Origin: CAYJAD01 sp964370305
GTDB lineage: Bacteria; Desulfobacterota; Desulfovibrionia; Desulfovibrionales; Desulfovibrionaceae
DNA length: 23,041 bases
Assembly (NCBI GenBank): GCA_964370305.1
Contig: CAYJIU010000022.1
Span: 1-23,041 of the forward strand
Direction: 5' to 3'
Both the position numbers and the translations under genes were made by a program. The notes below the pieces were generated by a model. It was not told where the DNA came from. It made no database searches and saw only the letters and a list, made by a program, of their open reading frames with translations. This document shows, piece by piece, positions 6,107-13,620 of the stretch; the stretch's first letter is position 1; each line of letters begins with the position of its first letter.

Positions 6107-6871
6107 GTGGAAATAGAAATAGTAACCATTGTAATAGCAACCTTTGCCTTTTTTGCAGCCGGTTTTGTGGACGCCATAGCCGGTGGAGGCGGGCTTATAA
6201 CTGTGCCTTCGCTTATGTTGCTTAATATTCCTCCACATTTTGCCTTAGGTACCAATAAGTTTGCTTGTTCGTTGGGTACCCTAGCCGCAGTTTGGACTTT
6301 TTTTCGCAACAAACTCATAATGTTGCACCTTGTACCCTATGGTTTCATTTCTTCATTTTTGGGGGGCGTGCTTGGCTCATGGGTAGCCCTACAAGTTGAA
6401 AGTGCCATGCTTGGTAAAATTATGGCCTTTTTGTTACCCATTGGTCTAATATTTTCTATATTTTCTGGGCGCGCCTTGCGTGATGATATGGATATACCCT
6501 TGAACAAGCAAAAAATTATAGTGAGCGTTATTGGCTTGATAATAGGCAGTTATGACGGGTTTTTTGGCCCTAGTACGGGTAGTTTTTTTATTCTAGCCCT
6601 GCATATGTTTTTGGGGCTTGGCTTAGTGCATGCATCAGGAACAACTAAGGTTTTCAACCTAGCTTCGAACTTAGGTGCGCTGGCAGCCTTTGCTTCTGGT
6701 GGAGTGGTGCTCTATACTCTAGCCATACCCTGTGCTTTGGGTAGCATTATTGGCAATCAATTGGGAGCACGGCTTGCCATTAAGGTGGGGGGAAATATGG
6801 TGCGTTATTGCCTATATGTTGTTTTATCCCTGCTGTTTGGAAGCTTAATCTATAAGTATTTTTTTGCTTAA
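6107..6871 (+). CDS. TSUP-family (TauE/SafE) membrane transporter
   Basis: A 254-residue integral membrane protein with about eight hydrophobic segments. It shows the TSUP layout: an N-terminal GFVDAIAGGGGLITVP motif with LGTNK after it, and a second-half counterpart IGSYDGFFGPSTGSF followed by ASGTTKVFNLASN. Members export or import sulfur anions and sulfonates (sulfite, sulfoacetate, taurine-linked) or act as uncharacterised anion carriers; the substrate here cannot be read from sequence. The start is a GTG at 6107 with AGGA six bases upstream. It is a single gene, convergent with the YkgJ-type gene 26 bases beyond its stop. Confidence 0.85.
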   Translation: MEIEIVTIVIATFAFFAAGFVDAIAGGGGLITVPSLMLLNIPPHFALGTNKFACSLGTLAAVWTFFRNKLIMLHLVPYGFISSFLGGVLGSWVALQVESAMLGKIMAFLLPIGLIFSIFSGRALRDDMDIPLNKQKIIVSVIGLIIGSYDGFFGPSTGSFFILALHMFLGLGLVHASGTTKVFNLASNLGALAAFASGGVVLYTLAIPCALGSIIGNQLGARLAIKVGGNMVRYCLYVVLSLLFGSLIYKYFFA

Positions 6872-6897
6872 GGCAATTAGGCCAATACTATGGTGCA

Positions 6898-7557
6898 TTA
6901 TCTTTTGCGTAGATGAGGGGCATTTTTGCTAAGCTCTAGGCCAAAGCTGGATAAAAAATGACTTAGATTACGCCCTAGTACACAATCTAATACATTTTCT
7001 GGCATGGCGGCTTTTTGTACACAAAGTTCACGAAAGGCCATATCATAACGCACTAGCTGTAAGATTTCATCCTGATGTTGTGCATATTCTGCAAGTAATT
7101 TTGTAAGTGTTTGTAAGGAACATTGCTCTTCATGGGCTATGGCTAACTCTTGCCAGCCCTGCGGTGCGTGTAAAAGAACGTTAGCTCTTGTGGCTAAGTT
7201 ATGCTCATACATGGCCTCAAGGCTTGCGGTATCCTCGCAAAAAAGAGCTGCGCATTGAGCTGGGCGCAAGGGGTACAAAGCACAAACATTTCCTTTATGG
7301 AAAACACAATGCCATGGATAAGCTTGTTCCTTGGTGCCAATAATTTTAACCACTTCATTTTCAAGCGGTTTTAAGCAGTCTTGCACACCATCATAGGCAA
7401 GTTCGCCGCTGCGTAAAGTCACAAGTTTAGAAAAGCAAATATGCCCCTCATATACAAGGGGCATATCTTCCATATGAAGCAAGGGCCCACCTTTACGGCA
7501 ACATTCACCACATTGCGTACAAAGTGGGCCTTGCAAATTTTTTACAGTACTATCCAC
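6898..7557 (-). CDS. YkgJ-family Cys-cluster protein
   Basis: A 219-residue protein whose N-terminal half carries the YkgJ (UPF0153, CxxCxxCC) signature: CTQCGECC (C13, C16, C19, C20), then C61 and C84-x7-C92 within PWHCVFHKGNVCALYPLRPAQC (C102). The cluster is thought to bind zinc or an Fe-S centre; the exact function is unknown, though relatives act near redox and flagellar or metal systems. The C-terminal 110 residues are helical and unrecognised. The start appears to be a GTG at 7557, inside the end of nrdJ, giving an 8-base overlap; the upstream site is weak, so translation probably depends on coupling to nrdJ. Confidence 0.75.
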   Translation of the reverse strand: MDSTVKNLQGPLCTQCGECCRKGGPLLHMEDMPLVYEGHICFSKLVTLRSGELAYDGVQDCLKPLENEVVKIIGTKEQAYPWHCVFHKGNVCALYPLRPAQCAALFCEDTASLEAMYEHNLATRANVLLHAPQGWQELAIAHEEQCSLQTLTKLLAEYAQHQDEILQLVRYDMAFRELCVQKAAMPENVLDCVLGRNLSHFLSSFGLELSKNAPHLRKR

Positions 7558-9811
7558 CGCATTTTGTAAAGCTACAAGCTTGGCAAATGTGGCAGCCTTC
7601 TTGGAAGATTAACTCACCCCCACACTCAGGGCAAGAGCTACCATCTAGGGGAGTCACATTTTCGCTAACTGTAGCACCGTTTAGGTAGTTGCGTTCAAGC
7701 ACCCAAGCTATGGCATCGGGGATGGAGAGCAAAAGCCCCTTGCCACGAAATACCGGATGTTCACCACCAATGCCCTTTATTTGGCTTACCACATCATGCA
7801 CACTCACGCCTGAGCGTAAAGAGAGCGATACCAAGCGGCCAATGGCTTCGGCTTTGGCTGTGGTTGAGCGGCCGGATTTGCCAATGGTTGCAAATACTTC
7901 AAATGGTTGGCCATCAATTTCATTAACCGTTAAGTACAAACCTCCAAGACCAGTTTGCACTTTATGCGTAAAGCCGCGTACCACGTCAGGACGTTTGCGC
8001 ACACTACCCGCATCTTGTGAGGTGATGCCGTCTTGTTTTTTCTGGCCTTCACCAGTGGCTAAAACTTGCACCGATTTGCAACCATCACGATAAACGGTCA
8101 CACCTTTGCAGCCTTCTGCAAAAGCCATCCAATAAATATTATAAATATCTTCTACAGTGGCGGAATTGGGTAAATTTACGGTTTTTGAAACGGCATTATC
8201 TGTATGCCTTTGGAAGGCGGCCTGCATTTTTAAATGCCATTCGGGGGCAATATCCATGGCAGTCACAAAAACTTTGCGCATGTGCGCTGGTAAAAACTCC
8301 ATTTCTTGGATGGAACCCTTTGCCACAACACTTTCCATAAGCTCAACACTATATGCGCCGGCATTGGCAAGGGATCGCTCAAAGTATGGGTTTACCTCCA
8401 CTAGCTTTTCGCCATCCAAAATATTGCGCGTAAAGCAAAGGGCAAAAAGTGGCTCCACGCCAGAGGAGCAACCAGCAATAATGGACAAGGTGCCGGTAGG
8501 TGCAATGGTGGTCACAGTGGCGTTGCGATATGGGCCTTGCTTGCGTTTGGCAAAAATAGATGTGGCATAGGAAGGAAAGGCGCCGCGCTCCTTGGCTAGT
8601 TCTTTTGAGGCATTATGCCCTTCGTCATTTACAAAGGCCATGACGCGCTCACCAATGGCTAGGCCTTCGTCAGAGTCATAAGCAATACCTAAATTGAAGA
8701 GCATATCGGCAAAACCCATGACTCCAAGCCCGATTTTACGGTTTTTTTGCACGCGTTCGGTAATCAAAGGCAAGGGGAAGCGTGAGGCGTCAATAACATT
8801 GTCAAGAAAGCGTACTGATAAATGAATAACTCTTGCAAGTTCCTTCCAGTCAATACGCTGGTCAATGGGCTTATCTTGATCCTTACTCTTAACACCGTTC
8901 ACAAAGCGGGCTAGGTTAATGGAGCCAAGGTTACACGCTTCATAGGGTAGAAGAGGTTGCTCACCGCAAGGGTTGGTGGATTCAATTTCGCCTTGGTCTG
9001 GGTTTGGATTATCCCTATTTATACGGTCAAGAAATACAATGCCAGGATCACCTGAGGCCCAAGCCTTATTTACCAAGAGGTCAAAAACTTCCTTGGCGTT
9101 TAACTTGCCGAATTCCTTACCATCACTGGGTGAAATGAGAGAGTATTCAGTATCATTTTCCACGGCTTTCATGAAATCTTCAGTAAGACCTACAGAAAGG
9201 TTGAAGTTGTTGAAATCACCTTCTTTTTCCTTGGCTCGAATAAACTCTAATATGTCCGGGTGGTCAATACGCAATATACCCATATTGGCCCCGCGACGCG
9301 TACCACCTTGCTTAATTTGCTCTGTGGCAGTGTTAAAAATACGCAAAAATGACACCGGCCCTGAGGCTACGCCACCGGTGGAACCCACACGGCTTTGCTG
9401 TGGGCGAATACGGGTGAAAGAAAAACCTGTGCCGCCGCCAGATTTATGAATCATGGCAGCATGCTTTACTGCATCGAATATTTCTTCAATGGAATCGCCA
9501 ATGGGCAAAACAAAGCAAGCAGAAAGCTGGCCTAAGTCAGTACCGGCGTTCATAATGGTTGGTGAGTTTGGCAAAAACTTCCACTGGGTCATTATGTCAT
9601 AAAATTCACGGGCCAAATCTTCTGCTTTGTACGGTGATTTATTGTATTTTTTCTCTTCTTTGGCTACGGCAGATGCAACACGCCAAAATAAGTCACGCGC
9701 ATCTTCAACCTTCCCCGTTTCGGGGTGAGTGTGGTAGTAGCGTTTTTTGAGTACAACCTCAGTGTTGGCTGTAATGTCTGGATGGGGCAGATTTTTTGGC
9801 ATTGTAATCAT
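7550..9811 (-). CDS. nrdJ: Adenosylcobalamin-dependent (class II) ribonucleoside reductase
   Basis: A 753-residue cytosolic enzyme that reduces ribonucleotides to deoxyribonucleotides using a B12-generated thiyl radical, so it needs no oxygen and tolerates it. With the start at 9811, the radical site is NPCGE (N280, C282, E284), and the redox pair is C99 (LSACFVLP) with C293 (YEACNLGS); spacings are close to those of the Thermotoga enzyme. The glycine-rich GGGTGFSFTRIRP and FNNFNLSV loops and the APTGTLS phosphate loop are present. The tail CPECGGEL...CHICQACSFTKCGG is the Cys-rich C-terminus that recharges the active site. I prefer the ATG at 9811 (GAGGA upstream) or 9802; an upstream ATG at 9910 adds a hydrophobic stretch foreign to the family. 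The YkgJ-type gene overlaps its end. Confidence 0.95.
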   Translation of the reverse strand: MITMPKNLPHPDITANTEVVLKKRYYHTHPETGKVEDARDLFWRVASAVAKEEKKYNKSPYKAEDLAREFYDIMTQWKFLPNSPTIMNAGTDLGQLSACFVLPIGDSIEEIFDAVKHAAMIHKSGGGTGFSFTRIRPQQSRVGSTGGVASGPVSFLRIFNTATEQIKQGGTRRGANMGILRIDHPDILEFIRAKEKEGDFNNFNLSVGLTEDFMKAVENDTEYSLISPSDGKEFGKLNAKEVFDLLVNKAWASGDPGIVFLDRINRDNPNPDQGEIESTNPCGEQPLLPYEACNLGSINLARFVNGVKSKDQDKPIDQRIDWKELARVIHLSVRFLDNVIDASRFPLPLITERVQKNRKIGLGVMGFADMLFNLGIAYDSDEGLAIGERVMAFVNDEGHNASKELAKERGAFPSYATSIFAKRKQGPYRNATVTTIAPTGTLSIIAGCSSGVEPLFALCFTRNILDGEKLVEVNPYFERSLANAGAYSVELMESVVAKGSIQEMEFLPAHMRKVFVTAMDIAPEWHLKMQAAFQRHTDNAVSKTVNLPNSATVEDIYNIYWMAFAEGCKGVTVYRDGCKSVQVLATGEGQKKQDGITSQDAGSVRKRPDVVRGFTHKVQTGLGGLYLTVNEIDGQPFEVFATIGKSGRSTTAKAEAIGRLVSLSLRSGVSVHDVVSQIKGIGGEHPVFRGKGLLLSIPDAIAWVLERNYLNGATVSENVTPLDGSSCPECGGELIFQEGCHICQACSFTKCGG

Positions 9812-10139
9812 ATAGATTTTGTCCTCACTTAAAGATGAAATAACAACGGCAGTAAAGAACACTGCCTCGAAAAACGTAAAAACAACGACGTTTTGTTTAA
9901 GGTGCGACATTCATAGCACTTTTTTATATATACGCTAAACTGAAAAAAAAATCCATGCATCGCAAAACCGCATTGCTCCGTTAGCCTTTTGAAATCATGT
10001 GTCATTTTTTCTAAAAAATTTTTAAATTTTTCTGTGCTTAAAATTGAATATTGCGGTAAGTGCTCAAAGTAATATAGTATTGTGTGTAATTTTTTTTGAA
10101 ATAAAAAAAGTAACCTCACTTTCGTAGCAATTTTTATAC
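9812..10139. other. Intergenic region upstream of nrdJ
   Basis: AT-rich leader between nrdJ and the tRNA promoter. I see no B12 riboswitch core and no strong NrdR-box pair; only a half-like match near 10070-10086 (AATATAGTATTGTGTG). The nrdJ promoter must lie here. Confidence 0.4.
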
Positions 10140-10168
10140 TTGACAAGAAGGGCCAATGCCTCTAAAAA
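10140..10168 (+). promoter_or_regulatory. Promoter of tRNA-Leu
   Basis: TTGACA (10140-10145), a 17-base spacer and TAAAAA (10163-10168), 14 bases before the mature tRNA. The perfect -35 and optimal spacing fit a strong housekeeping promoter. Confidence 0.75.
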
Positions 10169-10182
10169 CGTGCACACAGTGT

Positions 10183-10267
10183 GCGAGAGTGGCGGAATTG
10201 GTAGACGCACTAGGCTTAGAACCTAGCGCCGCAAGGTGTAGGAGTTCGACTCTCCTCTCTCGCACCA
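10183..10267 (+). tRNA. tRNA-Leu (anticodon UAG)
   Basis: An 85-base class II tRNA with encoded CCA. Acceptor arms GCGAGAG (10183-10189) and CTCTCGC (10257-10263) pair fully. The D arm contains GTGGCGGAATTGGTAGACGC, typical of tRNA-Leu; the anticodon stem CTAGG/CCTAG encloses loop CTTAGAA, giving anticodon TAG. A long variable arm and GGAG-TTCGACT-CTCC T arm follow. Its 3' end from 10249 is duplicated 930 bp downstream, so this gene has served as an integration site while remaining intact. Confidence 0.97.
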
Positions 10268-10276
10268 CTGTAGCAT
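10249..10276 (+). repeat. Attachment-site-like direct repeat, left copy (within tRNA-Leu)
   Basis: Twenty-eight bases, from ACTCTCCTCTCTCGCACCAC through TGTAGCAT, identical to 11179-11206. They cover the 3' end of the tRNA plus nine bases past CCA, the usual position of a tyrosine-integrase attachment core. Confidence 0.85.
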
Positions 10277-10294
10277 AAAAATAAAAAAATCATT

Positions 10295-10330
10295 AAGCCC
10301 TAAGTCAAATAAAGACTTAGGGCTTTTTCA
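10295..10330 (+). terminator. Rho-independent terminator after tRNA-Leu
   Basis: Perfect 12-bp stem AAGCCCTAAGTC / GACTTAGGGCTT (10295-10306 with 10314-10325), loop AAATAAA, then TTTCATTTTT. The arms also make it usable leftward for the toxin-antitoxin transcript, which is preceded by AT-rich sequence. It lies inside the inserted segment, not in the ancestral tRNA flank. Confidence 0.85.
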
Positions 10331-10429
10331 TTTTTATATATTTCACGATGATGTTGGTTCTGGTTCTTCACCACAAAAGCCCACATAAAGGAGTCGTGGC
10401 ACTATTAAAGCAATATGGTGCAAGATAAT

Positions 10430-10702
10430 CTAAGGCCATTGCAAGGAAGTATGCAAGACACGCAGGATTTTGATTTTTGTTTTTAGAACACTATAGACAA
10501 CGACATAATGCGGATGCACCACCATTTCTCTTGTGCCTTGTATGCGGCCTTCTTTGTGGGCAAAGGGGAAGTCAGCTAGGCCATGCACCTTGGCTTTGAT
10601 GTTGTCGTGTAGCTTGCGAGCGGCCTGTTTATTGTCCTTGGCAATATAGGCAACAATATTTTCAATATCGTCAAGAGCCGCAGGGGTGAGTACGATATGC
10701 AT
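10430..10702 (-). CDS. RelE/ParE-family toxin
   Basis: A 90-residue type II toxin. The fold signature is visible: LTPAALDDIENIVAYIA, then ARKLHDNIKAKV, LADFPFAHKEGR, and the core strands VHPHYVVVYSVLKTKIKILRVLHTSLQWP. The 'Y-x-V-x-Y ... I-L-R-V-L-H' ending is typical of ParE-like members (gyrase poisons), though RelE-like mRNA cleavage cannot be excluded from sequence. It begins two bases after the antitoxin stop and takes its ribosome binding site from the antitoxin's 3' end, the usual antitoxin-first order. About 150 bases beyond it, with no gene, lead to the tRNA terminator. Confidence 0.85.
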   Translation of the reverse strand: MHIVLTPAALDDIENIVAYIAKDNKQAARKLHDNIKAKVHGLADFPFAHKEGRIQGTREMVVHPHYVVVYSVLKTKIKILRVLHTSLQWP

Positions 10703-10704
10703 AG

Positions 10705-10977
10705 CTAAAGACCAAGTTTGTGTTGGATTTTATCCATGCCTTCATCAAAGGGTATTTCCTCTTTTTGAGCCATTGCCTCAAGCACTTTAGCCTTAAACCA
10801 TTTATCATAGGCGGCAGAGTTGGCAGTTAAGGCAATGGGTAAGCCGCCCTCGTCCACTATGCGAGTTAAGAGAACACGCACGGCATCGGAAAGGGTCAAG
10901 CCTGATTTAGCTAAATATTCATGGGCTTGTGTTTTTAGTTCGTTACTCACACGTACATGCAGCATTGTGGTTTCCAT
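10705..10977 (-). CDS. RelB/DinJ-family antitoxin
   Basis: A 90-residue antitoxin. The N-terminus (MLHVRVSNELKTQAHEYLAKSGLTLSDAVRVLLTRIVDEGGLP) is the ribbon-helix-helix DNA-binding fold of RelB/DinJ proteins, with the typical 'G-L-T-x-S-x-A-(V/I)-x-x-(L/F)-L' core. The C-terminal part (from about residue 55) is charged and would wrap the toxin. AAGGAGG lies five bases before the ATG at 10977. Immediately upstream is an inverted repeat suited to autoregulation. The pair is bounded by duplicated tRNA-Leu ends, so it arrived with, or stabilised, an integrated element. Confidence 0.88.
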   Translation of the reverse strand: METTMLHVRVSNELKTQAHEYLAKSGLTLSDAVRVLLTRIVDEGGLPIALTANSAAYDKWFKAKVLEAMAQKEEIPFDEGMDKIQHKLGL

Positions 10978-10991
10978 ATATCCCTCCTTGC

Positions 10992-11029
10992 GTTACATAT
11001 ACGTTGTAACTCATTTGAGATATTGTCAA
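10992..11029 (-). promoter_or_regulatory. Toxin-antitoxin promoter and operator
   Basis: On the minus strand a TTGACA -35 lies at 11029-11024. Downstream is the dyad GTTACA - 7 bases - TGTAAC (10992-11010), ending 14 bases before the antitoxin ATG. A ribbon-helix-helix antitoxin would be expected to bind such a short palindrome and repress its own operon. The -10 box is not clear. Confidence 0.5.
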
Positions 11030-11104
11030 GATAAAAACACAATTTGACTTTATATGTGCAAAGAAATACAATAAATAATAACAGCAACAGAGGACTTTAA
11101 GAGT

Positions 11105-11123
11105 GGTACTCATATGGGTACTC
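11105..11123 (+). repeat. Two direct GGTACTC repeats near the right tRNA repeat
   Basis: GGTACTC at 11105-11111 and 11117-11123, spaced 12 bp, about 55 bases before the right attachment-like repeat. Short directly repeated heptamers near an attachment core are what arm-type integrase sites look like; function is inferred. Confidence 0.4.
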
Positions 11124-11178
11124 AAAAAAATGAAAAAGTTTTTATTTAATAAAATTGGGATAAGGGTGGGAGAATAAA

Positions 11179-11206
11179 ACTCTCCTCTCTCGCACCACTG
11201 TAGCAT
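11179..11206 (+). repeat. Attachment-site-like direct repeat, right copy
   Basis: Exact 28-base copy of 10249-10276, preceded by unrelated AT-rich sequence rather than the rest of a tRNA. It restores the presumed ancestral junction to the glycosyltransferase gene 31 bases downstream. Confidence 0.85.
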
Positions 11207-11237
11207 CCCCTCAGCCTGCTTTAAAAATTTTACTGCT

Positions 11238-12350
11238 ATGCCTAACGATACCCCTTCACTGCGTATCTTACATATAACTGCATCTTCCATGATTGGCGGC
11301 GGCCCCGAACATGTGTGGCAATTGGTGCGTCATTTACCCAAAAACATAGAATCTTTCATTGCTGCCCCCACATGTGAACCCTATGGTGGACGCTTTATGG
11401 AAGCTGTTGGGGAAGATCATTTTATAAGTATACCTCAAAGAAAATTTAGCCTCAGAGCTTTTTTAAGCCTGCGAGCTTTTATCAAGCAAAACAATATTTC
11501 CATCATCCATTCTCATGGTAAGGGAGCCGGTATATATGGGCGTTTGGCAGCTCTGTGTACTGGCGTGACCAGTGTACACACTTTTCATGGAATTCACCTG
11601 CCATTAAATGCTATTTTTCGTCATCTTTATATATGCCTTGAGCGTTTTTTATGCTCCATTAGCAAATTGTGCATAGCCGTTTCTGACGGTGAAGCTGAGG
11701 AAGTAAAACGCTGTGGCTTTGCATTTGAAACCTTGCGCACCATACACAATGGAGTTTTTGTTCCAGAGCAATTATTGCAACGCAAGATGCCAAATCCCTT
11801 TACTATTTTGCATGTAAGCAGGTTTGATGTGCGGCAAAAAAATTCTTTAATGCTGTATGATATTGCCCTAGCCTTACAGAAAAAAGAACTTTTGGGGCAA
11901 GTGAATTTTGTTCTCGTGGGTGCGGGGGAGGAGCTAGCTATCTTGCAAGATAAGATTGCTCAAGCGGGGCTTGCAGAATTTTTTACATATGTAGGTCAGC
12001 AAAAGTCAGTCCAGCCATTTTACGAAGCTGCTGCTTGTATTCTTTCTACTTCACGCTGGGAGGGCATGCCGCTAGCCGTTTTAGAAGCGCAAGCTTTTGG
12101 AGTACCCGCTATAGCTTCTGATGTGGTGGGTAACAGAGATGCTGTGCAGGATGGCAAAACGGGGTTTTTATTCAAATTAAATGACAATATAGGTGTGGTT
12201 GATTACATTGAAAAACTTATAAAAAATCATGGTTTATGGGAAGAAATGTCATATGCGGCGTGGATGCAAGCACAAGAGAAATTTAGCGTACAAAATATGG
12301 CAAAGCTTACGGCTAAAGTGTATCTAGCCGGCCATAAAAAAATTAAATAA
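11238..12350 (+). CDS. GT4-family glycosyltransferase
   Basis: A 370-residue GT-B enzyme that would transfer a sugar from a nucleotide donor to a growing lipid-linked or LPS glycan at the cytoplasmic face of the membrane. The N-terminal domain has MIGGGPEHVWQLV and IIHSHGKGAGIYGRLAA; the C-terminal domain has ILHVSRFDVRQKN, FVLVGAGEEL, and the donor-binding SRWEGMPLAVLEAQAFG with both glutamates of EX7E (E275, E283), then DGKTGFLF. Donor and acceptor are unknown. No ribosome binding site precedes the ATG. Before the 930-bp insertion upstream, this gene would have started about 70 bases after tRNA-Leu and might have shared its promoter. It converges with the next gene. Confidence 0.88.
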   Translation: MPNDTPSLRILHITASSMIGGGPEHVWQLVRHLPKNIESFIAAPTCEPYGGRFMEAVGEDHFISIPQRKFSLRAFLSLRAFIKQNNISIIHSHGKGAGIYGRLAALCTGVTSVHTFHGIHLPLNAIFRHLYICLERFLCSISKLCIAVSDGEAEEVKRCGFAFETLRTIHNGVFVPEQLLQRKMPNPFTILHVSRFDVRQKNSLMLYDIALALQKKELLGQVNFVLVGAGEELAILQDKIAQAGLAEFFTYVGQQKSVQPFYEAAACILSTSRWEGMPLAVLEAQAFGVPAIASDVVGNRDAVQDGKTGFLFKLNDNIGVVDYIEKLIKNHGLWEEMSYAAWMQAQEKFSVQNMAKLTAKVYLAGHKKIK

Positions 12351-12361
12351 ATAGCCAAAGT

Positions 12362-13615
12362 TTATTGCAAAAAACGACATTTGAACCATAAATAATATGG
12401 GTGTAGAAAACGCTTTAACCTTGGAAATTGAAAAATCACAGCGCGCGCAAGGTCATTTTTTGCCACCAGCATATTTATGCGTTTGGCAATGCCACTGTGC
12501 ATAGTTGCATATAGCATATTTTGCACTTCTTTTTTTTGTAAAAATGTAGCATTTTTCTTTTGATATACTTCTTGTAGAAAACCTTCCCAAAGGTCAAAAA
12601 CCTTATCTGGCGTGTACGTTTTGGCCTTTTCTTGTCCTCTTAAACCCATGGTTTTGCGTAGATTTTCATCTTGCATAAGGGGGCGCAGCGCATCAGCTAA
12701 GCATTGCGCATCCATAGTCGGCGCAAGGTAGCCGGTTATGCCATCTTCAATCATTTCATTGGTGCCTGGGCAATCCAAAAAACCTACCACCGGCAATCCT
12801 GCCGTCATACCTTGCGCTACTGCGCCTGGAAATCCTTCGTAGCGAGAAGGTAGGCAGGCTATATCAGCTCTAGCAAAACACTGTTCTGGTTCTTTGGTAA
12901 GGCCTTTTAGCAAAACATATTTTTGCAATTTAAGCTTTTTTATTTGTGCCTCTAGTGGGCTTTTTTCTGGGCCAGCCCCCCATATTTCTACACGCCATTG
13001 TGGAAATTGCTTATGTAGCAGGGCAAAAGCCTGAATAAGCAAATGATTTTGCTTTTCTGAAGATAGGCGGCCCATGGTAATAATCGTAGGGTGGGAGTGC
13101 GCTATGGGGTCTACTTTGGGCAAGTTAACAGCATTATGGATGGCATGGGTTTTTGCTTGTAGATGTACTGGCAGGCTATGTGCGTAAGAGGGTAGCAATA
13201 TGCGTATTCCATCTGCTGCTTCAAGTATGGCTAGGCGTTCTTGCCGTGTCATTTGCTCATTTTCTATGCCATAGGGTGACGATTGTTCAGATATAATTAG
13301 TGGAATACCTGTATCTTGCAGGGCTACACACCATGGGAAATGGCGTCTGTCTGCTGTGGGTGAAATGCATACATCAGGTTCACAGGATAGGATTTGAGTT
13401 TTAAATTTTTGTAAATGCTTCCAGCGTCCGTTATGAGTGTAAATTACAATTTTTATATCAGGATGTAGGGGATATAGTGGCGGTACAGGAGGCTCTTCTG
13501 TAAGGAAATAAAAAACCTTGTGCCCGCGCATAACAAGGTTTGAGGCTAGGTCGGTAGCTGTGCGTTCTACGCCACCAAGTACATGCAGGGAATGTCCGTC
13601 AATAATAATATTCAT
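12362..13615 (-). CDS. GT4-family glycosyltransferase (EX7Q variant)
   Basis: A 417-residue GT-B enzyme. HVLGGVERTATDLASNLVMRGH begins the acceptor domain; the donor domain has TIITMGRLSSEKQNHLLIQAF, VEIWGAGPEKSPLEAQI and SRYEGFPGAVAQGMTAGLPVVGF, followed by EDGITGYLAP. In place of the second glutamate of the EX7E motif there is a glutamine (E260, Q268); the first is the one generally tied to catalysis, so activity remains likely. It is the last gene of the six-gene minus-strand glycan operon, starting five bases after the RgpF-like gene stop. Its 3' end is 11 bases from the convergent GT4 gene. The C-terminal 60 residues (KRINMLVAKNDLARAVIFQF...) are basic and may touch the membrane. Confidence 0.85.
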   Translation of the reverse strand: MNIIIDGHSLHVLGGVERTATDLASNLVMRGHKVFYFLTEEPPVPPLYPLHPDIKIVIYTHNGRWKHLQKFKTQILSCEPDVCISPTADRRHFPWCVALQDTGIPLIISEQSSPYGIENEQMTRQERLAILEAADGIRILLPSYAHSLPVHLQAKTHAIHNAVNLPKVDPIAHSHPTIITMGRLSSEKQNHLLIQAFALLHKQFPQWRVEIWGAGPEKSPLEAQIKKLKLQKYVLLKGLTKEPEQCFARADIACLPSRYEGFPGAVAQGMTAGLPVVGFLDCPGTNEMIEDGITGYLAPTMDAQCLADALRPLMQDENLRKTMGLRGQEKAKTYTPDKVFDLWEGFLQEVYQKKNATFLQKKEVQNMLYATMHSGIAKRINMLVAKNDLARAVIFQFPRLKRFLHPYYLWFKCRFLQ

Positions 13616-13620
13616 GGGGA

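Larger units (their letters stand above)
10277..11178. mobile_element. Minimal integrase-less island between tRNA-Leu repeats
   Basis: DNA bracketed by two 28-bp direct repeats of the tRNA-Leu 3' end (repeat period 930 bp). Its contents are a terminator (10295-10330), a toxin gene, an antitoxin gene with operator, and a right end with two GGTACTC repeats. There is no integrase or other gene. Either it is the remnant of a larger island kept by its toxin-antitoxin pair, or a non-autonomous unit moved by an integrase elsewhere. Confidence 0.7.

Noticed and set aside
7689..9449. Several plus-strand open frames opposite nrdJ
   Set aside because: They are antisense frames of a strongly conserved gene with no start sites or domain features.
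10062..10090. Possible NrdR box upstream of nrdJ
   Set aside because: Only one half resembles the consensus and no second box at the expected helical spacing was found.
9812..10139. Cobalamin riboswitch ahead of nrdJ
   Set aside because: No B12-box core sequence or stem set typical of the riboswitch could be found in the leader.
9829..10146. 105-codon minus-strand frame upstream of nrdJ
   Set aside because: AT-rich sequence with low-complexity protein (FLRFSRQCSLLPLLFHL), overlapping the nrdJ start in another frame and with no ribosome binding site.
10354..10429. In-frame peptide GFCGEEPEPTSS after the toxin stop on the minus strand
   Set aside because: It merely continues the toxin frame past its stop for about 30 codons and has no start or binding site.
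11179..11206. A second, truncated tRNA-Leu gene
   Set aside because: Only the last 19 bases of the tRNA are present and the match continues nine bases past CCA, which fits an attachment repeat better; a decayed tandem tRNA copy cannot be fully excluded.
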